A stretch of 64,000 bases of DNA from CAYYYP01 sp964475985 (GCA_964475985.1 CAYYYP010000002.1:124001-188000); one strand, 5' to 3'; positions 52,774 to 61,860 are shown, counted from the stretch's first letter. Notes: generated by a model not told the origin, from the sequence alone. Made by a program: numbers and translations.

Positions 52774-53115
52774 CTAGTAACGGGAACGACCACCGCCGCC
52801 GCCGCCGTAGCCACCGCCACTGCGACCAGCACGGTCTCCACCGCCGAAACGGCCGCCTTCACGGGGAACCATGGGGCGAGCTTCGTTAACAGTGATAGGG
52901 CGACCTTCGTAGTTCGCACCGTTGAACTTTGTGATAGCTTCTTGAGCTTCTGCATCCGTTGCCATTTCAACAAATCCGAAACCTTTGCTACGGCCAGTTT
53001 CGCGATCGGTGATGATCTTAGCTGAATCTACAGTTCCACACTGTGAAAATGTATCAAACAAGACTTGATCTGTTGCTGAAAACGGAAGATTACCTACGTA
53101 CAATTTTTTACCCAT
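52774..53115 (-). CDS. Glycine-rich RRM RNA-binding protein
   Basis: From the ATG at 53115 this is a 113-residue protein: one RRM domain and a C-terminal Gly/Arg-rich tail (GGGDRAGRSGGGYGGGGGG). RNP2 is KLYVGNLPF and RNP1 is KGFGFVEM. A canonical RBS (ggaggtctatt) fixes the start; the longer upstream frame is unlikely. Such proteins act as RNA chaperones, often in cold adaptation, in many bacteria. A strong terminator follows. The neighbouring DEAD-box helicase could act with it on structured RNA. Confidence 0.9.
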   Translation of the reverse strand: MGKKLYVGNLPFSATDQVLFDTFSQCGTVDSAKIITDRETGRSKGFGFVEMATDAEAQEAITKFNGANYEGRPITVNEARPMVPREGGRFGGGDRAGRSGGGYGGGGGGRSRY

Positions 53116-53294
53116 AATAGACCTCCTTAAGGTTTGGGGTCCCTCTAAGGACGAATCGGGCACAAATAAAACTAAATGCTCCTAACCGGCTCTTTGAGAA
53201 GACAGACTGAATGCCTCCCATATAACATGATGCAGCTCAGAAAGAAACGTGAAAATGCAATGCCATGTGATAATTTCCTGTTAGACTTTTTTTT

Positions 53295-54323
53295 ATGCAA
53301 AAGAGACCCTGGATTTTTCTCGTCCTGCTTTTGATTTTCGCCGCACTTTTTTCTAACGAGGATCTCGCTAAAATGACTACACCTACCTCAAAAAACCAGA
53401 AAGATTCCCTCAAGCAGCGCCTCACCCCGCAGCAGTACCAATGCACCCAGGAGGAAGGTACTGAACCACCATTTAAAAATCCATACTGGAACCTGAAAGA
53501 GGATGGAATTTATGTCGATGTGGTCAGTGGTGAGCCCCTTTTTTCTTCTTTGGATAAGTTTGATTCTGGAAGCGGATGGCCAAGTTTCACTCAGCCCCTC
53601 TCTCAAGAAAATCTAATTTTAAAATCTGATCATAAATTAGGCGCTGAGCGCACCGAGGTGCGTTCTAAGAATTCGCATCTAGGGCATGTGTTTGATGATG
53701 GCCCTGGGCCTACCAAAAAAAGATTCTGCATCAACTCTGCCTCACTTAGATTTGTTCCTTTGGAAAATTTAGAGAAGGAAGGCCTTGGCCAATACCTGTT
53801 TTTATTTGCCAAGAAAAAGGGGTGGCAAGTTGCAACTCTTGCGGGAGGTTGTTTCTGGGGGGTAGAAGAGCTTTTGCAAAAAATTCCTGGCGTGATTGAA
53901 ACCCAGGTAGGTTACACCGGCGGCTTTTTAAAGAATGCTACCTACGCTCAAGTTAAGAAGGGCGAAACGGGACATGCGGAAGCGGTGGATGTTTTGTTTG
54001 ACCCCAAAAAAGTTTCTTACCAACATATACTGCTAGAGTTTTTTCGCCTTCATGACCCCACTACGGCAAATCAACAGGGCAATGATTTAGGCACTCAATA
54101 TAGATCGGCGATATTTTTTCACTCCGATGAACAACGTAAAGTTGCGGAGGAAGTGAAAGCTAAAGTGACCGCTTCGGGCAAATGGAAAAAACCTCTGGTT
54201 ACGCAGATTGTTGCCGCCGGCGAATTTTGGCGCGCCGAAGAATATCATCAAAAATATTTGGAGAAAGAACCGGGCGGCTACACCTGCCATTATTTGAGAC
54301 CGTTTCATTTTGATGAAAAGTAG
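53295..54323 (+). CDS. Exported MsrB-MsrA fusion methionine sulfoxide reductase
   Basis: Repairs oxidised methionine in proteins of the envelope. This 342-residue protein has an N-terminal signal or anchor (WIFLVLLLIFAALFS), then MsrB (TEPPFKNPYW, SGEPLFSS, SGSGWPSFT, catalytic C145 in RFCINSASLRF), then MsrA (catalytic C186 in LAGGCFWGVE, HDPTTANQQGNDLGTQYRS). The MsrB part lacks the zinc CxxC pairs. C50 in QCTQ may serve as a resolving Cys. The B-then-A order occurs in some bacteria; others have A-then-B. It is divergent from the RRM gene. Confidence 0.9.
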   Translation: MQKRPWIFLVLLLIFAALFSNEDLAKMTTPTSKNQKDSLKQRLTPQQYQCTQEEGTEPPFKNPYWNLKEDGIYVDVVSGEPLFSSLDKFDSGSGWPSFTQPLSQENLILKSDHKLGAERTEVRSKNSHLGHVFDDGPGPTKKRFCINSASLRFVPLENLEKEGLGQYLFLFAKKKGWQVATLAGGCFWGVEELLQKIPGVIETQVGYTGGFLKNATYAQVKKGETGHAEAVDVLFDPKKVSYQHILLEFFRLHDPTTANQQGNDLGTQYRSAIFFHSDEQRKVAEEVKAKVTASGKWKKPLVTQIVAAGEFWRAEEYHQKYLEKEPGGYTCHYLRPFHFDEK

Positions 54324-54496
54324 GGGATAGCAAGGTTTATTTCCGCTAAAAATATTAAGCCCGACCTCTGGATATAAATAATTTTAGTTTTGTACGCGCT
54401 GTTAAAATTTATTTATATAAAATTCATTTAATCAAAAATCTTGACGCATGACAGCAAGGTTGGTAATCGCCAGGCCCACACGAAAGCGAGATACCA

Positions 54497-56047
54497 ATGT
54501 TTGCCTTTTTGCGATCTTTTAAAATTAAAAAGTTCAGTTCTGTTTTGTTCGTTTTGTTTTTTGCTCTTTCGGCCGGCGTTAGCGCCGTCCACGCGCAAAA
54601 CCGTTTTGCCGCACTGACGGCTTCCCCCCGGGTCAATGCCGTTCTTCGGGAAGCGGGAATCAATCAGCGCAGGGATTTTCTTTACGGGATTTACGCGAGG
54701 GATTTTAATTTCTCAGCACCCAATGGGTTGCCACTCCCTAGAAGTGGGACAAGTTTATCCGCATCCGGCAACTACTTTTACCGGGCGGTTTTTGACAGTC
54801 CCGAAAATTCAGGCAGGAATCCACAGTTTGATCTCCCCGTAATTTTACGCGCAATCTTAGGTGACTCAACCGCCGTGATCGGGGCTTGGGCCTATTCCGA
54901 TTTGGTGAACATTGCGCAGCACCCAGACGCAGCATTTAATGGCTGTTGCAGAAATAACATTGCGAACTCAAATCCAGCGCGAACCTATCAACAGGACGAG
55001 CTGGAGTCGGATGGAAATATCAACGTAGAAAATCTACGTAGAGCTTTAAGGTCGGACCAGTCAAGGGCCGGTGGACCACTCTCCGTCGTGGAGGCTCACC
55101 AACTAGCCCAAATCGTGATTTCTGCGGCTCTCATGGGCCAGAGGGCACGTGGTGAAGAGTTTATCGCTGATCGCCATTTTCGGTACCAGAGCTCGGAATA
55201 TCGCGACTGGAGTAAGCTCGATATTTTTGTAGGCCTGCATCCAGAAATGGTGTCTGGCTATGGAAATTACTTTGTAGTGATTTCTGATCGAAGGGGTCGA
55301 AGCATTGATTTGAATGCCTACAATCATAATTATTACGCACGTCCAGAGGCGAGAGTTTGTGCGGCCCATAATGGGGTGCGCACCTGCCAGCACGGTGGCG
55401 AGAACTACTATTCTGAAATCAACAGCGATAATGCTGAATTCATCATCCCAGGCGAAGTGAGGTATGATGAGATCGAAGGTCTGGACATCCATAACACCAC
55501 GATGGTTGGTGCAACTCGCACAACTCTGCGTCCAGTTGAAGTGGCCTATCGTCGCATTTCCCTAGGCGGTAGTCGCAGTGCGGTTTTGGTTATTGATCCT
55601 AGAGAAGCCAATGGCATTCGGCACACTTGCGTAAGGTTAGAGACGCTCCGCCAGATTCCTTATGCTTGCAGCAGAGAAGATGTAAGGCAGCCCCAAGAGA
55701 TTAGGGATGAGCAGCCGCTGCAACTTCCATTTGCAAGGGTACCACAACGCATAGGTGCTCCACTGTCCGTAGTTGGCGCCTATATAACTTGTCCGGAAAA
55801 TGCCGCAGTGGGTTCGGCCCAGTGCCGCCTGCCCGCAAATATTGTAAGTCGATATCGTCAGAGCACTTGGGATTCCCTAGCGGCCGTTCGTCACCGTGAG
55901 GAACAAACGCGCAGGGCCGATATTGAGGCGATCAGGGTCAATGGCCAAACAATCCGCTTTATTCCATTAACCACCGGCACCCCGGCTTCACCAGCTGCTT
56001 CCGCGGTGGCTTCAACGGATTCATCAGGCACTTCTTCAAGCAATTAA
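54497..56047 (+). CDS. Exported protein with ADP-ribosyltransferase-like residue pattern (paralogue 1)
   Basis: This is a 516-residue protein with a signal peptide (KKFSSVLFVLFFALSAGVSAVHA). It shares an extended region with the next gene: FDLPVILRAILG, HPEMVSGYGNYFVVISD, DLNAYNHNYYA, NAEFIIPGEVRYDEIEGLDI and AYRRISLGGSRS. Two segments recall enterotoxin/pertussis-type ADP-ribosyltransferases: YFYRAVFDSP with R96 (compare LYRADSRPP), and NAEFIIPGEVRYDEIEG with E314 (compare EQEVSALGGIPYSQIYG). The middle STS motif is not obvious (FVGLHPE), and NxE replaces ExE. The evidence is pattern only; an inactive fold is possible. It heads a tight operon of four exported proteins. The RBS is weak. Confidence 0.55.
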   Translation: MFAFLRSFKIKKFSSVLFVLFFALSAGVSAVHAQNRFAALTASPRVNAVLREAGINQRRDFLYGIYARDFNFSAPNGLPLPRSGTSLSASGNYFYRAVFDSPENSGRNPQFDLPVILRAILGDSTAVIGAWAYSDLVNIAQHPDAAFNGCCRNNIANSNPARTYQQDELESDGNINVENLRRALRSDQSRAGGPLSVVEAHQLAQIVISAALMGQRARGEEFIADRHFRYQSSEYRDWSKLDIFVGLHPEMVSGYGNYFVVISDRRGRSIDLNAYNHNYYARPEARVCAAHNGVRTCQHGGENYYSEINSDNAEFIIPGEVRYDEIEGLDIHNTTMVGATRTTLRPVEVAYRRISLGGSRSAVLVIDPREANGIRHTCVRLETLRQIPYACSREDVRQPQEIRDEQPLQLPFARVPQRIGAPLSVVGAYITCPENAAVGSAQCRLPANIVSRYRQSTWDSLAAVRHREEQTRRADIEAIRVNGQTIRFIPLTTGTPASPAASAVASTDSSGTSSSN

Positions 56048-56074
56048 GTTCGATTCAAGAAAGGTAAAGATCAA

Positions 56075-57721
56075 ATGAAAGTTAGGAATAGTGTAGTTCG
56101 TTTTTTCTTAACTGGGCTGTTTTTCGCAGCTCCGGTTATGGCTCAGCAGTACGTACCAGTAGATTTTAGACAATCATCGGCCGATGTTTTAGAGATCGCA
56201 AGAAATTGCCGAGTGATGATGCGGGATGAGTTCCGTTTTGGTGAATACGTTCCTCGCGCTGAGTGGCGAGTGAACGGACAGGTGTTTCCAAGACGAAATC
56301 CTACGCTCTATCGTGGCGTTCAGGCATTTATTCCCCGGGGCCGAAATCCGATTTTTCAATTTGACCTCAATCGTGTGGTCCGCGGCATTTTAGGTGAAGA
56401 AACCAACATCATTGGTAGCTTCACCGTGGACAGTTTAACTATGTCCTTCACAAGGCACAGTGATGACTCACCACTTCGTCCGGAAATGACTTATTTGGCA
56501 CCGGCCATTCGGAATGAGCTTCGCGAAATGGCAGTAGTGGAAGCAGTTGAGACTTGCGTGTATCCAGCGGTTGTCGCTCGAGGTGGGTTAAACCGCGCGG
56601 AAGCGCAACAATTGGCAGCCATTGTTGTCAATAAAGGTTTTCTTAACCTTCGCGTCTCTACCCGTGGCGAACCTAACGATCGTTTAGAACCAACCAATCG
56701 TCTCGCTGATTTGTATTTTCGTTATTTCGGCGGAATTCCTGCCGGCAGTACCAGCATGGCAATTCCTAGGACACGTCAGTACCACGAGTTTCCCCAAGCC
56801 GTGGCTTTCTCAAGTGTGCATCCGGAAGTCAGTGCGAATTACGGCTATTGGAGCATTGTTTTTAATGACCCAGGAAACCGAGCGTTTGATTTAAATGCTT
56901 ACAATCACGCTTATTATGCACCGATTCGTGGGAACTATTATCACGGCGATGGATCACAAGATAACTTCGGTGGAAATCGTTTCTACTCTTGTTCATCGGT
57001 TGATAACGGAGAGTTCATTACCCCTGCCTACATTAGGCCAATGGAAATGATGGGCATGGATGTTCGGCCACGTTTGCGTGAAGGAAATATCGGAACGAGA
57101 GCGCGTCAGCACATCACTGTAGCGTATAGAAAAATTCCACTGGTGGCTGCTCGATCAGGTCAGACTGCACCAAGCAATGGTGTCCTCGCCTCCGACGTGT
57201 CAATTTCCTATTCGCCGGTAATGGCTATCGACGGAAACTTTGGTGGAAGTTATGCAAATTGCATCGTGATGGATTCTGAAGGCTTTCCTACCACCTGCGC
57301 ACCTAGGCCTAATCCCATGGCTTCTGGTGGTGCGGTGGCTCCAAGTCCAAGTGCCTCAAGCAATCGTTTGAAAGTGGTTGGGTTTTTTGGCCTTTGCTCC
57401 ACTCGGTTTGATGAAACCTCCGGTGGCTGCCATTTGCCAAATAGCCTCGTTGAAAAGTATCAAGACTATGTTTCAGAAGAAAATAGTCCTGCTTTCGAAG
57501 AGAACAGAACGTTAATTAACGGCGGAACATGGAGGGAGCTCAGCGGTGTACCGGCCGTTGACTTTCATACGACATTTGTACGTGCAGGTGATACCCGTCA
57601 TTGGCGCGTAAGGTTCTTTAGCCTTGCCGCGGAAGTCAGACGTTTGGCGGCTTGGCGCACGGGCGTTCCGCAACGTGGTGTAAATGCTGACGTCACCCCG
57701 CAAAGCAGTGATTCATACTAA
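56075..57721 (+). CDS. Exported protein with ADP-ribosyltransferase-like residue pattern (paralogue 2)
   Basis: This is a 548-residue exported protein (signal VRFFLTGLFFAAPVMA) and a diverged copy of the previous gene. The ART-like Arg lies in TLYRGVQAF (R80), the Ser pair in VAFSSVHPEVSANYGYW (S246-S247, at the STS position) and the Glu in NGEFITPAYIRPMEMMGMDV (E313). It shares DLNAYNHAYYA and AYRKIPL with its neighbour. Its R, S and E segments fit the R-S-E pattern better than those of the first copy. It begins 27 bases after the previous stop with its own aaagg RBS. Tyr/Gly-rich and Cys-containing regions suit an extracellular location. The target is unknown. Confidence 0.6.
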   Translation: MKVRNSVVRFFLTGLFFAAPVMAQQYVPVDFRQSSADVLEIARNCRVMMRDEFRFGEYVPRAEWRVNGQVFPRRNPTLYRGVQAFIPRGRNPIFQFDLNRVVRGILGEETNIIGSFTVDSLTMSFTRHSDDSPLRPEMTYLAPAIRNELREMAVVEAVETCVYPAVVARGGLNRAEAQQLAAIVVNKGFLNLRVSTRGEPNDRLEPTNRLADLYFRYFGGIPAGSTSMAIPRTRQYHEFPQAVAFSSVHPEVSANYGYWSIVFNDPGNRAFDLNAYNHAYYAPIRGNYYHGDGSQDNFGGNRFYSCSSVDNGEFITPAYIRPMEMMGMDVRPRLREGNIGTRARQHITVAYRKIPLVAARSGQTAPSNGVLASDVSISYSPVMAIDGNFGGSYANCIVMDSEGFPTTCAPRPNPMASGGAVAPSPSASSNRLKVVGFFGLCSTRFDETSGGCHLPNSLVEKYQDYVSEENSPAFEENRTLINGGTWRELSGVPAVDFHTTFVRAGDTRHWRVRFFSLAAEVRRLAAWRTGVPQRGVNADVTPQSSDSY

Positions 57722-57744
57722 TTCTTAATTAAAGGACCGCTACT

Positions 57745-59394
57745 ATGTACCGAACTACTGGATTTATCCTTGTTTTAACCTTTCTTTTTGCGGGGCTTTT
57801 GCAAGCTCAGCAACCAGAAGCACCGTTTGGTGACCCCCGCGGACATCGTCCGCGTTGGCAGCAACGGGGTGGGGAGAGGCAAGGAGATGGTAGGCCGGTG
57901 CGTCGTAGCGGTCCTGATTTAGGACGAATAAGGTCAGAGTGCGACCGGGGTGGTGGTTTTTTTGCGGCCCCCAATCCTGGCGAAAGAGCCTTTGCTTGTT
58001 ATTGCCCCGTTGCTATGCGGTGTATTCATACGGGTAGGGGAACTTGCAGGTCAGGAGAAGTGGACGGGGCAACCATTGCTTGCCCACTTTCCAATGACCA
58101 GCTTCGTGGGCAATGGCGAACGAGCTGCGTTCAAAACTTTCAAACCATTTTAGCGCAGTATCAGGCAGAAGAGCAGGCTGAACGCAATCGCCTTGCTCAA
58201 GCTGCTTCAGCAACGAATGCAAGTGCTCGATCTCGCGCATTGAATTCGACCTGGCGTCGGAATCAACCCATCGTAAAGGGGCTTGGCATTACTGCAGTAG
58301 TGCTGGGTTACGGAACCTACAGTACATTTCAGACTTTACGTGCGGCCGAAATGGCCCGTAATATTTTGACAGGATTTAAGCAAAGTGGGCATGCCATGCA
58401 GTTCACAAACGAGGTCACTTCTGCATATTTTTATCGGGAAGTTCAAGCGAGAACGGCCGCTCAGCTTACGAACCTAAATACCCAAACGTTAAATGGCACT
58501 AGGTGGATTTCCAGCAGGCTCGGCCTAAACATTAGTTCTGAAGTCGTGCCGGCCTCACGTTTTGCTCTCAGACAATTAAATACTTTGTCGGTAAAAATGG
58601 GCAATGTTGCGGAAGCTATGCGAACTTCGTTTTTCGCAAATCCAAGTCGTCTGCAAAAGGCTGAAGTTGAAGCGACCGCAACGCAGCTCAATGATTTGGC
58701 CAATACTCTTGAGCAGAGTGCAAAAGAAAGTGGCGCTTCTCAGGAATATCAAACGGCCGCCAGCCAGTTGGCGATGTCATCCCGTTCGCTAGCCAATAAT
58801 CTTGTAAGCGGAATAGGTTGTCATTTAAGCTTAGATAGGCACGCTGCGATTAATGACGTTTTGAATCCACAGATTGCGGGATGGGCGACGGCCGCCCAAG
58901 GCATGTGGCATTCCTTAGCGAATCCGGGCACAAAATTTTCTGAAGCTGGAGCAAATGGTTCTGCCCGTCTTACGCGAAACCGAAACATTGGTGCTGGCGC
59001 AACTGGATTTTCAATTCTCTTAACTGCGATTGCGGGGCTTGGTCCTATGGTTACCACCGCCGTTGTGCCTACACCTGAGCTTCAGGGGTTCCGGGATTTG
59101 CCGGGCGGAATTGAACAAAACATGCGTTCACAATCGGTTGAGTACTTACTTTCCCATTATCCTTACAACCGGGATGGAGTTCAAGTGGACTCTCCTGAAA
59201 CTGCCTGTAGAATGATTGTTAGGTCTGAAGTGGATGATAACGGCAGGCGAGATCATGGAACCCATGTGCCACTTAGGTTTCAGGAATTCATGTTGCGATC
59301 AGCCAGGACGAGGACCGGATTAAGGCCAGCTCCCTTAAGGGAAATTGAACTCAGGCAGGAAGCGCCGGAAGTTCAAAACGGCGCTCAGGAGTAA
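57745..59394 (+). CDS. Exported Cys-rich and membrane-segment protein, unknown
   Basis: This is a 549-residue protein with a signal peptide (GFILVLTFLFAGLLQA). After a basic Arg/Gly-rich stretch comes a Cys cluster (ERAFACYCPVAMRCIHTGRGTC), presumably disulfide-bonded. Then two hydrophobic segments (about 180-195 and 416-442) bracket a long helical region rich in Asn, Leu and Ala. This layout could be pore-forming or scaffold-like, but no family is recognised. It lies 23 bases after the second ART-like gene with an aaagga RBS, and before the exported HD-domain gene. Operon membership suggests a joint function with these. Confidence 0.5.
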   Translation: MYRTTGFILVLTFLFAGLLQAQQPEAPFGDPRGHRPRWQQRGGERQGDGRPVRRSGPDLGRIRSECDRGGGFFAAPNPGERAFACYCPVAMRCIHTGRGTCRSGEVDGATIACPLSNDQLRGQWRTSCVQNFQTILAQYQAEEQAERNRLAQAASATNASARSRALNSTWRRNQPIVKGLGITAVVLGYGTYSTFQTLRAAEMARNILTGFKQSGHAMQFTNEVTSAYFYREVQARTAAQLTNLNTQTLNGTRWISSRLGLNISSEVVPASRFALRQLNTLSVKMGNVAEAMRTSFFANPSRLQKAEVEATATQLNDLANTLEQSAKESGASQEYQTAASQLAMSSRSLANNLVSGIGCHLSLDRHAAINDVLNPQIAGWATAAQGMWHSLANPGTKFSEAGANGSARLTRNRNIGAGATGFSILLTAIAGLGPMVTTAVVPTPELQGFRDLPGGIEQNMRSQSVEYLLSHYPYNRDGVQVDSPETACRMIVRSEVDDNGRRDHGTHVPLRFQEFMLRSARTRTGLRPAPLREIELRQEAPEVQNGAQE

Positions 59395-59404
59395 GGAAAC
59401 ACCC

Positions 59405-60828
59405 GTGCGTATGATTTCTAAACTAGAAAAAAATCTTTTTGTAATTCTTTTGCTCGTATTTGGCGGTTCTGCGGAAATAATCCTTCCCTTAGTGCAAGCC
59501 CAGCAGGTTTGTACTTTGACAACAGCGTTAGGGGTCGCTGAAGAGCATCCCCTTTACGAAGGAGAAGAAGGATTTCGTTTGAGACGTGGAGCACGCGAAG
59601 CGTCCCATGAAACTATAACTAAACTCCGATCATTTATTTCCCATTCCAGTGCGCTTAGAGCGTCTGCGGAATGGACCCAGCTCCTGAATCACTCCGAAGT
59701 TCAATCGGCATTACGCCAAAATCCTTGTTTGCGGCACGTTCTACGTACGACGCCGATTATTGAAGTTCTCCTTCGGGCCTCTTCCAGAGTTAGTCAGCGT
59801 TATAGCGTCGGTGAGCATAGTGGACGAGTTTTTGAAGCTTACGTAGAGCGCCAGCGAGATCTTGAGGAACGTAACCGCGCACGTATCGCAAATAATGGTG
59901 CTCAGCGCAGTGATGCAGTTCCCATTCAGCAGCATGAGTTCTTTAAAAACCTGACCTTGTTGCATGATATTGGAAAAGGGTTTTCCGCCATGACGAGGGA
60001 TGAACTTGAAGTGACTTTTTCGTCGCCGCTCGTTTACCGACTTCTATTGATCATGGGATTTTCTGAGGCAGAAGCGGTTCTCGCCAGAGCGCTGATTCAT
60101 CACCACAAGCTTTTAGGGGCAGTGGCCCAGGCGCAAACTTCCGTGGAAAACGGATTAAGGGTCTTGCGAAGCGGAGCCCTTTCGGCGGGCGTTTCGGTGC
60201 CTACTTTTTATATTTTGCTAGAAAATCTTTTTGTCGCAGACGCCTCGTCTTACCCAAATATCCGTCGAAGCAGTTTTGAAGTGCTGGAAGGTGGATTGTT
60301 TCCAGACCCTGACCGTGAGCCTGCATTTTATTTGCTTCGCGGTAGAGCGTTGCAAGTTACGCCTACTCACTCGGCCCCCGCGCCCTCTCACGCAGATGAT
60401 GGGAATGCTGCGGAAATTACCGACGAAGACACCCTGGTTGAGCCACCGGCGGTAGTGGTTCAGCCNNNNNNNNNNNNNNNNNNNNNNNNNNNNNNNNNNN
60501 NNNNNNNNNNNNNNNNNNNNNNNNNNNNNNNNNNNNNNNNNNNNNNNNNNNNNNNNNNNNNNNNNCGGAAATTACCGACGAAGACACCCTGGTTGAGCCA
60601 CCGGCGGTAGTGGTTCAGCCCGGAATTGCATTACCGGTTCCCCATGCGGTATCCCGCCCGCCGGTAGTCATGCATCCGGCTCCGCGCCCTTCCCTAAGAC
60701 AGCAAGTACCAAGCGCTACTGTAGCGCCGCCCGCCGGCCGAATCGACCGGGCCATCGCTCAGGGCAGAGACATAGCGCAATGGGCCGCCGATGGACTACG
60801 AAGCCTTTTGTCTCGGGTACATTTTTAA
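59405..60828 (+). CDS. Exported HD-domain phosphohydrolase, interrupted by an N gap
   Basis: A signal sequence (LFVILLLVFGGSAEIILPLVQA) heads an HD-domain protein. Counting from the ATG at 59411, the metal-ligand pattern is H136 (GEHSGRVFE), H185-D186 (LLHDIGKG), H230 (LIHHHKLLG) and D277 (FVADASSYP). The GTG at 59405 has better RBS spacing (aagga, 7 bases) and would add two residues. A 100-base N gap splits the Pro-rich tail. The flanks on both sides are the same 55-base sequence; collapsing it joins the parts in frame to give about 420 residues, ending SLLSRVHF. Exported HD domains are uncommon. The substrate is unknown but could be a nucleotide or an adduct linked to the ART-like neighbours. 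Confidence 0.6.
60411..60465 (+). repeat. 55-bp sequence, first copy (left flank of the N gap)
   Basis: The 55 bases before the 100-N gap are identical to the 55 bases after it (60566-60620). This looks like a contig-end overlap of assembly k-mer size rather than biological repetition. Confidence 0.9.
60466..60565. other. Assembly gap (100 N), probably artefactual
   Basis: A round 100 N is a default placeholder. It sits between two identical 55-base sequences, and removing 155 bases restores one open reading frame through the HD-domain gene. The alternative is a collapsed tandem repeat in the Pro-rich tail. Confidence 0.85.
60566..60620 (+). repeat. 55-bp sequence, second copy (right flank of the N gap)
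   Basis: Identical to 60411-60465. In the collapsed assembly the frame continues QPGIALPVPHAVSR and ends at 60828. Confidence 0.9.
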
Positions 60829-60902
60829 TAAATTAAAAGAATTTATCAGTTCACTCGTGATTTAACCTGTGAATATGGCTAGCCCAAATGATAGTAGGGG
60901 CC

Positions 60903-61352
60903 ATGACCAACAATGATGTTCTGAGAAGCATTCGCTATATTTTAAACGTGAGCGACGTTAAACTCATGGAGATCATTGCTATGGGAGACGGCAATGTTTC
61001 TAAGGATGAAATCACGGCTTATCTACGAAGCGATGATGATCCAGCCTTTGAAAAATGCAGCGACGAAGTGATGGCCCATTGCTTAAATGGCCTTGTAATT
61101 TACAAGCGCGGAAAAGATGAAACTCGCCCGGCACAACCATTGGAGTTTCCCATCACGAACAACGTTGTGCTTAAGAAAGTCCGCATCGCTTTTGAACTTA
61201 AGGATGATGACATTGTACGGCTGATCTCTAAGTCTGGCCTGGCCGTTACGAAGACTGAACTCAGCGCATTTTTTCGAAAAAAGACCCACCGTAATTTCCG
61301 GGAGTGTGGAGATCAGTTTTTACGAAACCTGCTTAAGGGCTTAACGACTTAG
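60903..61352 (+). CDS. DUF1456 family protein (YehS-like)
   Basis: This is a 149-residue cytoplasmic protein made of two repeats of about 70 residues. Each begins with a helix, then the same pattern: NNDVLRSIRYILNVSD, KDEITAYLRSDDDPAF and LNGLV in the first; NNVVLKKVRIAFELKDDD, KTELSAFFRKKTHRNF and LRNLLKGL in the second. This matches the DUF1456/YehS family, whose function is unknown. I chose the ATG at 60903 because an aggggcc RBS precedes it and the repeat begins at once; an upstream in-frame ATG at 60888 is weaker. Its stop overlaps the convergent epmC stop by 4 bases. Confidence 0.88.
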   Translation: MTNNDVLRSIRYILNVSDVKLMEIIAMGDGNVSKDEITAYLRSDDDPAFEKCSDEVMAHCLNGLVIYKRGKDETRPAQPLEFPITNNVVLKKVRIAFELKDDDIVRLISKSGLAVTKTELSAFFRKKTHRNFRECGDQFLRNLLKGLTT

Positions 61353-61855
61353 AGTTGTTTTGCGCTGATATTCAAAGTTTTTAAAAAGTCCATGAGTAGC
61401 TTTGCTCGCGGTGGAAAACCTGAAGCTTCATAACGCGCTAACTGCTGAGCGACTTCGTATTCAAACTCTGTTTTCTCAAAGTCGACACCACCCAAATTGT
61501 CGCAACTGACTTCAAAGGGCACGGCACAAAGTTCAGCGAGTTTCTTTTCTACCGCTTGAGGTTTTACTTCAGCCTTAAAAAACATTTCCTGCTCAGCTAT
61601 ATTTCGGCCATCTGGACTGTACCAGTAACCATAGTCCGTAAGTTTGCGACGGCGTGCACCAGCGATACTCCAATGCGCTAACTCATGAAGGGCGCTACGC
61701 ACGGAATTTCCGGTGAATTGAATCTCCGCTAAACTGCGCTCGGCGGTAGCCGGCAGGTAGAGAGGTTCGTGAAAACCTCCGCAGAGTTTAGTGTTCCATT
61801 GGGTTAGAAACGACTTATTGCATGCGTCAGCTAATGTCGTGGCCGTGAGTTCCAT
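61349..61855 (-). CDS. epmC: Elongation factor P hydroxylase (EpmC-like)
   Basis: EpmC hydroxylates the modified lysine of elongation factor P, the last step of the beta-lysylation pathway. The 168 residues carry the metal-binding HELAHW (H57, E58, H61), the typical DYGYWYSPDGRN and the following EVKPQAVEKK segment. No epmA or epmB lies in the window. The gene begins 5 bases after hutU on the minus strand, so the two are probably cotranscribed, an arrangement with no obvious metabolic logic. Its presence predicts a beta-lysylated EF-P in this organism. Confidence 0.85.
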   Translation of the reverse strand: MELTATTLADACNKSFLTQWNTKLCGGFHEPLYLPATAERSLAEIQFTGNSVRSALHELAHWSIAGARRRKLTDYGYWYSPDGRNIAEQEMFFKAEVKPQAVEKKLAELCAVPFEVSCDNLGGVDFEKTEFEYEVAQQLARYEASGFPPRAKLLMDFLKTLNISAKQL

Positions 61856-61860
61856 TGAGC

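Noticed and set aside
54420..54496. Possible cyclic-di-GMP (GEMM) riboswitch before the ART-like operon
   Set aside because: It has acgcatgacagcaagg and a GAAA loop, but the order of elements and the required second half do not match the consensus.
60610..60828. Separate small gene after the N gap
   Set aside because: It is the C-terminal tail of the HD-domain gene; frames join when the duplicated 55 bases and the gap are removed.
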